Below, piece by piece: positions 1-6,162 of a DNA stretch of 16,136 nucleotides. Origin of the DNA: Bacteroidota bacterium (GTDB lineage Bacteria > Bacteroidota > Bacteroidia > Bacteroidales > VadinHA17). Position numbers and translations under genes: made by a program. Positions within the stretch are counted from its first letter, which is position 1. Each line of letters begins with the position of its first letter. The notes under the pieces were generated by a model. The model saw only the letters and a list, made by a program, of their open reading frames with translations, had not been told where the DNA came from and did no database searches. Where the stretch lies: contig JADFUQ010000084.1 in assembly GCA_015222065.1 (NCBI GenBank), forward strand, positions 1 to 16,136. The letters are read 5' to 3'.

Positions 1-551
1 ATTCCACCAAACAAACTATCAATCGCGTTAACAGCATTCGCTAACCTGGTATTATCCTTACCTCTGATCAAAACAAATGGAACACCGGAGTTCTGAATTT
101 CTTGTTTATACATTTTAATAAGTACTTCCCTGTTCTGGTCAGCATTTTCTCTCACAGGATCATATTCCCACATAATATCAGTGTCGCAAAGCAGGTAAAG
201 GTCAATATTACGATTACGAATACTTTCAGTCAACCAGGCAGGATATTCGTTATAAACAACATCAAACCAGACTTTGAGAATAATAAGATCAGTATCAAGA
301 AAGAGAAACCTGTTAACTTTCCCTTTAAAATCTTTCACAACATTAACCTGATATTGCGCGATAACAACTAAATCAGAATAGTTATATTTTCTTTTCAGAT
401 TCTCAACATATTCCCTTGCATATTCCGAAATCCAGTCAGTCTGGTAATGTATGGCTAATTGCTTCGCCAACCAAGTTTTTCCAGTTGATTCTGGACCGGT
501 CAGGACTATCTTTCTGAACTTTGGCTTGTTTTTATTAAATCTTTTTTCCAT
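1..551 (-). CDS. NadR-like P-loop kinase (probable nicotinamide riboside kinase), 3' end cut by window
   Basis: Reading the minus strand from ATG at 551 gives 183 codons open to the window edge. A Walker A motif GPESTGKT is at residues 19-26, followed by SEYAREYVE (residues 42-50) and DTDIMWEYDPVRE (about 123-135). This order is that of the ribosylnicotinamide kinase domain of NadR (AAA_28 family), where the last motif is usually P-W-x-x-D-x-x-R; here the Pro is Met. No N-terminal nucleotidyltransferase domain is present, so this is the stand-alone kinase form, which would phosphorylate imported nicotinamide riboside to NMN in the cytoplasm. Single-domain relatives are about 180-190 residues, so probably only a few C-terminal residues are missing. 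The start lies inside the end of pnuC (46-bp overlap in another frame), implying translational coupling. Confident on ATPase family, less on substrate. Confidence 0.8.
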   Translation of the reverse strand, partial: MEKRFNKNKPKFRKIVLTGPESTGKTWLAKQLAIHYQTDWISEYAREYVENLKRKYNYSDLVVIAQYQVNVVKDFKGKVNRFLFLDTDLIILKVWFDVVYNEYPAWLTESIRNRNIDLYLLCDTDIMWEYDPVRENADQNREVLIKMYKQEIQNSGVPFVLIRGKDNTRLANAVNAIDSLFGG

Positions 552-1147
552 TCATAGAATCCAACAAATGCGAGAATAGTATAGATCAGAAACAAAACGA
601 CAGTAATATACAATTCTTTATAAATATACAAACCAAATGACACAGAATCAACAATTATCCAGACAATCCAATGCTCAATTATTTTTCTGGCAAGCATCCA
701 TGTAGCAATAATACTTGCTGATGTTGTAAAAGCATCCCAGTAAGGAAGGTCAGAGGGAGGCATGCCGAGATAAGCCGGACCTTTCAAGAGAATAAATACA
801 ATTATCCAGTAGATAACAAATAATATCAATAACAATTTAAAAGCCAGAGAACCTGAAAGGGTTGAAATTGAAAGATTACTATCCTTGTTATGGTTTACCC
901 CATGAACCCAATGATACCAGCCATAAAAACTAATTAACACGTAATAAATCTGTAAACCCATATCGGCATACAGACTTGAAATATAGAATATATAAATGTA
1001 TGACGATGAGGTTATGATGCCAAATGGCCAAAGCCAGATTTTCTGTTTTATTGAAAAGTTGAGGTAAATAAGTGCAGTTAAAAAACCAAAAAATTCAATA
1101 AGTAAATCTGCATTATTACCGGTCCAGCTCAGGAAAACCTGAATCAT
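506..1147 (-). CDS. pnuC: PnuC family nicotinamide riboside/NMN transporter
   Basis: A 213-residue, very hydrophobic protein with about seven predicted membrane segments. It has the family signatures: a basic loop before WLWPFGI (residues 38-44), the YGWYHW segment (75-80) with the W-x-x-W substrate-site motif, and a C-terminal stretch ARKIIEHWIVWIIVDSVSFG (153-172) ending in a GFYEWKK tail. PnuC proteins move nicotinamide riboside by facilitated diffusion across the inner membrane, driven by phosphorylation inside the cell. The overlapping downstream NadR-like kinase fits that model and argues against the thiamine-specific PnuT variant common in this phylum; no TPP-riboswitch-like sequence was seen upstream. 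Start is ATG at 1147. A small hairpin lies 50-70 bases upstream in the leader. Confidence 0.88.
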   Translation of the reverse strand: MIQVFLSWTGNNADLLIEFFGFLTALIYLNFSIKQKIWLWPFGIITSSSYIYIFYISSLYADMGLQIYYVLISFYGWYHWVHGVNHNKDSNLSISTLSGSLAFKLLLILFVIYWIIVFILLKGPAYLGMPPSDLPYWDAFTTSASIIATWMLARKIIEHWIVWIIVDSVSFGLYIYKELYITVVLFLIYTILAFVGFYEWKKDLIKTSQSSER

Positions 1148-1197
1148 ATAAAGTATAATTAAATGTATCGGAATTTACTCACTTCGTTCATGAGATC

Positions 1198-1216
1198 GTC
1201 ACGCCTGCAACGTGAC
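1198..1216 (-). other. Small perfect hairpin in the pnuC leader
   Basis: GTCACG (1198-1203) pairs perfectly with CGTGAC (1211-1216) around a 7-base loop. It lies 51-69 bases upstream of the pnuC ATG and is one of the few GC-containing stretches of this gap. It could be a leader element controlling pnuC, or chance. It does not match any riboswitch I can recognise by eye. Confidence 0.3.
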
Positions 1217-1272
1217 TAAGTTCAATGTTTATGGCTTGATAATGACTAATTTTATTATACTTTGCATTTTTT

Positions 1273-1314
1273 AGTCGGCAATCTTCAGTCGGCAGTCGGC
1301 AATCTGAAGACTGG
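1273..1314. repeat. Tandem heptad block AGTCGGC / AATCTTC
   Basis: Six consecutive 7-base words keep register: AGTCGGC, AATCTTC, AGTCGGC, AGTCGGC, AATCTGA, AGACTGG. A reverse-complement copy of the core word (GCCGACT) lies about 85 bases further on, near 1399-1405. The rest of the 328-base gap 1148-1475 is AT-rich; beyond this block and the two hairpins annotated separately I see no gene or RNA in it. Confidence 0.75.
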
Positions 1315-1423
1315 GCTATTTATACTTTTTAGGATTTTGAATCATGTAATTAAGTATATGTTATAATTGTTTGATTGTTATTACCTTTTTTGTGGACTGC
1401 CGACTATTAACTAATTATTTATG

Positions 1424-1443
1424 AAACCTGAAAATTAAGGTTT
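1424..1443 (-). terminator. Possible weak terminator after the S41 protease
   Basis: AAACCT (1424-1429) and AGGTTT (1438-1443) form a 6-bp stem with an 8-base loop, about 32 bases beyond the protease stop codon. An eight-T run overlaps the stem's distal side on the plus strand, so the classic stem plus U-tract reads for plus-strand transcription, where no gene precedes it. On the minus strand the stem is preceded by A residues and followed by a non-U-rich sequence. It is a candidate only. Confidence 0.25.
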
Positions 1444-1475
1444 TTTTTAATCAATTTGTGAAACTATGTTCTTTT

Positions 1476-3104
1476 TTAATGAATATCTTTGAAAATTAAC
1501 CCGGGATCTATTGTGGAAAAGAATGTTTCTTCATCTTTAAGGATACTTATCGCTTTGTTAAATGTTTTATTCTTTTCATTGACAATTTCATAATACTCAC
1601 TCATATCCCAGATATCTCTCGCGATCAGTGCTTTCAGGATCACCTTGATTTGTTCTTTTGACTGTTCAAACTCCAGTTCATTTCTTTCAATTTTTTCATC
1701 TTCAGCAGTAATTAACAAATCTTTGAGCATAAGGTCGCCAATTTTAAATTGATCCTTGAATTCGCTAAAAGAACTGTACATGCGGTTCATTTCATCCCTG
1801 TTTCGATCAACATAATCAAGTGTAAAACTTGTTATTACACCTTTTCTTAATAAGTCGCTGTAGTAGTCTGTATTACCTGTTGTATCAAGCGGAACAAAAA
1901 CATCAGGCATGATACCGCCTCCACCGAACACTACCCGTTGGTTAAGCAATGTAGTGTATTTAAGAGAGTCAGGGAAGTGAATACTGTCAGCATAAACAAA
2001 CTCCCCGTTATTATATCTTGTAATCAGATCCTTTGCATATTTTTCAAAGCCATCATCATAAGGCTTTTGTATCAACCTTCCCGAAGGAGTATAATACTTG
2101 GCAATGGTAAGTCTGATCATTGATCCATCAGGTAAGTTAAATGGCTTCTGCACCAATCCCTTTCCAAATGATCTTCGCCCAATAACAACCCCTCTGTCCC
2201 AATCCTGTAAAGCCCCGGCAACTATTTCACTGGCAGAAGCAGATCCCTCATCAATAATCACAACGACCTGATTATCAAGTAATCTACCTCCTGAATGACT
2301 AAGAAATGATTTTTTAGGTACCTGGTTACCTTCCATATTTACAATCATCTTACCCTCCGGAAGAAACTCATCAACCAATTTAACTGCCGTCTCAAGATAT
2401 CCTCCACCATTTCCACGAAGATCAAGGATAAGTTTTTTCATATTTAAATCTAACAAAGAGTCCACTGCATTATGGAATTCTTTCATAGTTATAAAGGAAA
2501 ATCTGTTCAACTTTATGTATCCAACTTCATCATCAGCCATGTAAGCAGCATCAAGACTGTGAATTGGTATCTTATCACGTGTTATTGTAAATTCAATTAA
2601 TTTTACAACTCCTTTCCTTTTTACACTGACATTTACTTTAGTACCCTTTTTCCCAAGCAACCTGTCTTTTACTTTTTTGGTTGTTATACCTATACCTGCA
2701 ACATTTTCACCATCAATTTTCACAATTCTGTCCCCGCCCCGTATTCCAACTTTTTCTGATGGACCACCTGGAACTGGTGAGATCACAAGAATAGTATCAT
2801 AAAGTACATTGAATTGAATACCTATTCCTTCAAAGTTCCCAATAAGGGGTTCATTCATATCTTTTACTTCCTTTTCAGTAATATAAGTTGAATGAGGATC
2901 AAGCTCTTTAAGAACGTTAATAATGGCTTCCTCAACAATTTTTTCCTGATTTACATCTTCAACATAATAGGCTTCAATCAGACTTATGACTTTACCTATC
3001 TTCAATGATGCTTCAGTAAACTGCCCATTAACCGGTCCAATCAGGCCAATTGTTAACATTAATACTACGGACAGAAAAGTCAAATTATTTCTCCTCATAA
3101 TCAT
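1476..3104 (-). CDS. S41 family C-terminal processing protease (CtpA/Prc type), exported
   Basis: The 542-residue protein begins with a basic n-region and a hydrophobic segment ending near PVNGQ, a signal peptide or membrane anchor, so it acts in the periplasm or envelope. A PDZ domain follows (about residues 90-175; GIGIQFN, GGPSEKVGIRGGDRIVKIDG), then the S41 core: LDLRGNGGG (about 228-236), the nucleophile motif GSASASEI with the probable catalytic Ser at 290, and FGKGLVQ with the probable catalytic Lys at 315. The 25-residue Ser-Lys spacing is that of known Ser/Lys-dyad tail proteases. A charged, mainly helical C-terminal region of about 130 residues follows. Such enzymes trim or degrade envelope proteins from the C terminus. 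I chose ATG at 3104, 22 bases after guaA; ATG at 3098 is equally possible. A longer TTG start at 3140 would overlap guaA and bury the signal peptide. Confidence 0.9.
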   Translation of the reverse strand: MIMRRNNLTFLSVVLMLTIGLIGPVNGQFTEASLKIGKVISLIEAYYVEDVNQEKIVEEAIINVLKELDPHSTYITEKEVKDMNEPLIGNFEGIGIQFNVLYDTILVISPVPGGPSEKVGIRGGDRIVKIDGENVAGIGITTKKVKDRLLGKKGTKVNVSVKRKGVVKLIEFTITRDKIPIHSLDAAYMADDEVGYIKLNRFSFITMKEFHNAVDSLLDLNMKKLILDLRGNGGGYLETAVKLVDEFLPEGKMIVNMEGNQVPKKSFLSHSGGRLLDNQVVVIIDEGSASASEIVAGALQDWDRGVVIGRRSFGKGLVQKPFNLPDGSMIRLTIAKYYTPSGRLIQKPYDDGFEKYAKDLITRYNNGEFVYADSIHFPDSLKYTTLLNQRVVFGGGGIMPDVFVPLDTTGNTDYYSDLLRKGVITSFTLDYVDRNRDEMNRMYSSFSEFKDQFKIGDLMLKDLLITAEDEKIERNELEFEQSKEQIKVILKALIARDIWDMSEYYEIVNEKNKTFNKAISILKDEETFFSTIDPGLIFKDIH

Positions 3105-3126
3105 TAGTTTTTTTAGTATTATTTCA

Positions 3127-4656
3127 TTATTCCCACTCAATTGTAGCGGGGGGTTTAGAACTCACATCGTACACAACCCTGTTTATTCCTTTTATCTTAT
3201 TTATTATGGTATTTGAAACTCTGCTTAAAAAATCATATGGTAAATGAGCCCAATCAGCTGTCATCCCATCTGTTGAAGTTACTGCTCTCAATACAACCGT
3301 ATTTTCATATGTTCTCTCATCACCCATAACTCCAACCGACTGAACCGGAAGAAGAATAACAGCCGCCTGCCATACTTTATCGTATAAATTCTCTTTCTTC
3401 AGGGCCTGAATATAAATATCATCTACTTCCTGTAACATTTTGATTTTTTCCAGGGTAATATCTCCCAGTATCCTAATGGCTAATCCTGGCCCGGGAAAGG
3501 GATGTCTTTTTAAGATCACCTGACTTATATTTAGTGCCTTTCCCACTCTTCTCACCTCATCTTTAAATAAAAGCATCAGAGGTTCTACTACTTTCAAGTT
3601 CATTATTTCGGGTAACCCACCAACATTATGATGTGATTTAATAGTTGCTGAGGGACCATTAACCGATACTGATTCAATAACATCCGGATAAATTGTTCCC
3701 TGTGCCAGCCATTTCACATCCTTGACTTTGACTGCTTCTTCTTCGAAAACATCGATAAAAGTTTTTCCTATTATTTTCCGTTTTTGCTCAGGATCATATA
3801 CTCCTGATAGCTTTCCAATGAACCTGTCCGAGGCATCTATTCCTAACACATTCAATCCCATATTTTTATACACCCCGAGAACCTGGTTAAATTCATTTTT
3901 CCTCAACATTCCATTGTCTACAAAAACACAAGTAAGTTTATCACCAATAGCTCTGTTTAAGAGGATAGCGGCAACTGAAGAATCCACACCTCCTGAAAGT
4001 CCAAGAACCACTTTATCTCTTCCAAGTTTCTTTTTCAAATTTGCAACAGTTGTTTCAACAAAGGAGGCAGGCGTCCAATTCTGCCGGCATTCGCAAATAT
4101 TCAAAACAAAATTTTTTAAAATCTTTTTCCCGTCAGTAGTATGATATACTTCCGGATGAAACTGAATTCCGTAGGAAGTCTCATTTCTGATTTTAAATGC
4201 TCCCACTTTCACATCTTTAGTGCTACCTATCACCTCATAATCCCGGGGCAACCTGGTTATTGTATCCCCATGCGACATCCACACCTGGGTATTTGGTGTA
4301 ACACCACTAAAAAGATCACTGTTATGTTTAACAAATTTCAGATTAGCTCTTCCGTATTCCCTGGTTTCAGAAGGTAAAACTTCACCTCCATAGTGATGTA
4401 CCAGATATTGCGCTCCATAGCAAACCCCAAGTAAAGGTCTCTCGCCTTTTATTCCGGAAAGGTCCGGTTCCGGAGCATTTTTATCCCGCACAGATGAAGG
4501 ACTACCGGATAAGATAATTCCTTTCACCGAATTATCTATTTCAGGATTCCTGTTAAAGGGCTGAATTTCGCAATATACATTTAACTCTCTGATACGTCTG
4601 GCAATCAACTGTGTATATTGTGACCCGAAATCAAGTATGATTATTTTTTCCTGCAC
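3127..4656 (-). CDS. guaA: GMP synthase (glutamine-hydrolysing)
   Basis: Full-length, 509 residues. An N-terminal class I glutamine amidotransferase domain (about 1-190) shows nucleophile Cys79 in GVCYGAQ and His167/Glu169 in GIQFHPEV. The ATP pyrophosphatase domain carries the PP-loop LSGGVDSS (220-227). The C-terminal dimerisation domain has RHPFPGPGLAIRILGD (384-399) and ends in the family-typical SKPPATIEWE. It converts XMP, glutamine and ATP to GMP in the cytoplasm, the last step of guanine nucleotide synthesis. The start is GTG at 4656: it gives the expected MQEKIIILDFGSQY beginning, and the frame upstream has no ATG before a stop. It probably heads a two-gene transcript with the S41 protease downstream; the pairing has no obvious functional logic. 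Confidence 0.97.
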   Translation of the reverse strand: MQEKIIILDFGSQYTQLIARRIRELNVYCEIQPFNRNPEIDNSVKGIILSGSPSSVRDKNAPEPDLSGIKGERPLLGVCYGAQYLVHHYGGEVLPSETREYGRANLKFVKHNSDLFSGVTPNTQVWMSHGDTITRLPRDYEVIGSTKDVKVGAFKIRNETSYGIQFHPEVYHTTDGKKILKNFVLNICECRQNWTPASFVETTVANLKKKLGRDKVVLGLSGGVDSSVAAILLNRAIGDKLTCVFVDNGMLRKNEFNQVLGVYKNMGLNVLGIDASDRFIGKLSGVYDPEQKRKIIGKTFIDVFEEEAVKVKDVKWLAQGTIYPDVIESVSVNGPSATIKSHHNVGGLPEIMNLKVVEPLMLLFKDEVRRVGKALNISQVILKRHPFPGPGLAIRILGDITLEKIKMLQEVDDIYIQALKKENLYDKVWQAAVILLPVQSVGVMGDERTYENTVVLRAVTSTDGMTADWAHLPYDFLSRVSNTIINKIKGINRVVYDVSSKPPATIEWE

Positions 4657-4691
4657 TTCTATAAAATTATCAACACGTTAAAAAATTTCAT

Positions 4692-4699
4692 CAAAGATA
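4692..4699 (-). promoter_or_regulatory. Candidate -7 element for guaA
   Basis: On the minus strand this reads TATCTTTG, a full match to the Bacteroidota -7 consensus TAnnTTTG. It would start transcription about 30 bases before the GTG start of guaA. No clear -33 TTTG is visible at the usual distance. Confidence 0.45.
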
Positions 4700-4723
4700 A
4701 GACTTTATTATGGCATTTTATCG

Positions 4724-4858
4724 AATTGTGAATTGTGAGGCAATGATGTAGAGTCAAAGAGTTACGTGTTACGGGTTACGGGTTACGAGTTAAGGTCTTT
4801 GAACCTTGAACTCTTCTCTTCCTTTTTCACTTTTGCCTTCTGCCTTTTGCCTTGTTAC
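4724..4858. repeat. Compound heptad repeat region between rnz and guaA
   Basis: Four 7-base word families follow one another: AATTGTG twice (4724-4737); GTTACGT, GTTACGG, GTTACGG, GTTACGA, GTTAAGG (4761-4795); TTGAACC and TTGAACT (4799-4812); TTTTCAC, TTTTGCC, TTCTGCC, TTTTGCC and a degenerate TTGTTAC (4824-4858). The block starts three bases beyond the rnz stop codon in the direction of transcription. It fills most of the 205-base gap 4657-4861 and has no coding potential. Confidence 0.8.
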
Positions 4859-4861
4859 TAC

Positions 4862-5773
4862 CTACACAGTAAATGTTTTCCCATCCTCAGCAACAAATGT
4901 GTTGTCAAACACTGTTTTGGCCTCTTCAAGTAAGGGAGTAATATCTTTGTACCTTGCTGAAAAATGTCCTATCACCAGTTTTTTAACAGATGCTTTTCGG
5001 GCCAGCCGGGCTGCTTCACTAGCTGTTGAATGCATAGTTTCTCTTGCCAATTCTTGAAGATCACAGCCATAAGTAGCTTCATGATAGAGAAGATCAACAT
5101 TTCTGATTTGCGTTAATATACCCTCATTGTAGGATGTATCACTACAATACGCGAATGTTTTGGGTTCCGGGGCAGGGATCACTAATTCATGGTTAGGAAC
5201 AACATCACCAGTTTCCGTTGTAAAACTATTACCCTCTTTTATACCTTGCCTTTTTGAAATCGGAATATCATACTTCTCAATCATATCTTTTTTCAAATTT
5301 GGCAATGCTGGCTGTTCCCTGAACAGGAAACCGCACGTAGGAATTCTGTGTTTCAGAGGTATAGTGTTCACCTTAATTTTATCATCCTCATAAATTCTGA
5401 CCGACCTGGTGCAATTGACAGTATGAAAAATAATCTCGAAAAAAAGATTAATATAAAAATCCTTTAAGTAACTATGAATTATTCGTTCAAGATCGGGAGG
5501 ACCAAAAATATGTAGATCATTTTCACGGCCTAGCAGATTGAATGAAGATATCAATCCGAAAAGCCCAAAAACATGATCGCCATGAATATGAGAAATAAAA
5601 ATATGGTTTATTTTACCAAGTTTTATTTTATACTTGCGGAGCTGCATTTGTGTTCCCTCTCCACAATCAATTAAAAAAAACCGCTCATGCACATTTAATA
5701 CATGAGCGGCCGTAAATCTTTTAGAGGTTGGCAAAGCAGAACTACTTCCAAGTATAGTAAAAGTAAAAGCCAC
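4862..5773 (-). CDS. rnz: Ribonuclease Z
   Basis: 303 residues, the normal length of short-form RNase Z. The metallo-beta-lactamase zinc motif SHIHGDH is at residues 61-67, with further metal ligands expected at His141 (LKHRIPTCGF), Asp212 (YCSDTSY) and His270 (GHFSARY), and the family-typical MHST at 247-250. It endonucleolytically removes 3' trailers from tRNA precursors in the cytoplasm, or processes other RNAs where CCA is genome-encoded. The start is GTG at 5773, 17 bases after the STAS gene stop, giving a start MAFTFTILGSSSALPT that matches the family beginning; no ATG lies upstream in frame. It is likely the last gene of the rpsA-STAS-rnz transcript. Confidence 0.96.
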   Translation of the reverse strand: MAFTFTILGSSSALPTSKRFTAAHVLNVHERFFLIDCGEGTQMQLRKYKIKLGKINHIFISHIHGDHVFGLFGLISSFNLLGRENDLHIFGPPDLERIIHSYLKDFYINLFFEIIFHTVNCTRSVRIYEDDKIKVNTIPLKHRIPTCGFLFREQPALPNLKKDMIEKYDIPISKRQGIKEGNSFTTETGDVVPNHELVIPAPEPKTFAYCSDTSYNEGILTQIRNVDLLYHEATYGCDLQELARETMHSTASEAARLARKASVKKLVIGHFSARYKDITPLLEEAKTVFDNTFVAEDGKTFTV

Positions 5774-5790
5774 TTTAGCTTTTGTTCTAA

Positions 5791-6132
5791 TTATTGCGAA
5801 ATCATTTTTGCTGCTTCATCAACCGATCCAACAATATTCAATACAGTATCCAGTTGAGAAATGGTGATTAGTCTTTCAACTGCTTCGTTAAGACCGGTAA
5901 GTACAAATGTACCCTTTGCATTTTTACAAAGCCGGTTCGCGACTAAAATTGCACTTAAGCCTGAAGAATCACAATAACGGCTATTACTAAGGTCGAGAAT
6001 TATATTTTTCTCTCCGTTACCGGAAATCAGAACAAGTTCCGATTTAAGATTCGGGGCAATATGCGTATCCAGTTTCTCATCCAGAACCTGAATTAAGGTA
6101 TAAATATCCCTTTTTTCAATTTTAAAATCCAT
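5791..6132 (-). CDS. STAS-domain protein, anti-sigma-factor-antagonist type
   Basis: 113 residues made up of a single STAS domain. The conserved loop reads DLSNSRYCDSSGLSAIL (residues 47-63), with DSSG at 55-58 carrying the serine that is phosphorylated in SpoIIAA/RsbV-type proteins. Such proteins bind anti-sigma kinases and release a partner when dephosphorylated. In Bacteroidota classical sigma-B partners are generally absent, and none is encoded here, so the partner is unknown. ATG start at 6132 is 30 bases after rpsA and the stop is 17 bases before rnz, which supports cotranscription. Function beyond the domain assignment is inference. Confidence 0.88.
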   Translation of the reverse strand: MDFKIEKRDIYTLIQVLDEKLDTHIAPNLKSELVLISGNGEKNIILDLSNSRYCDSSGLSAILVANRLCKNAKGTFVLTGLNEAVERLITISQLDTVLNIVGSVDEAAKMISQ

Positions 6133-6162
6133 GATAAATTAAGGTTTAAAACCTAAATATAA

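Noticed and set aside
102..371. Plus-strand open frame of 89 codons at the left edge
   Set aside because: It is antisense to the NadR-like kinase, whose Walker A and downstream motifs show that the minus strand is coding.
1148..1272. TPP riboswitch upstream of pnuC
   Set aside because: No sequence resembling the conserved thi-box segments was seen, and the partner gene is a NadR-like kinase rather than a thiamine enzyme.
3105..3140. N-terminal extension of the S41 protease from a TTG codon at 3140
   Set aside because: It would overlap the end of guaA and place 12-14 extra residues before a clear signal peptide; ATG at 3104 or 3098 fits better.
3722..4144. Plus-strand open frame of 140 codons inside guaA
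   Set aside because: Antisense to a fully conserved enzyme domain, with no start context or family resemblance.
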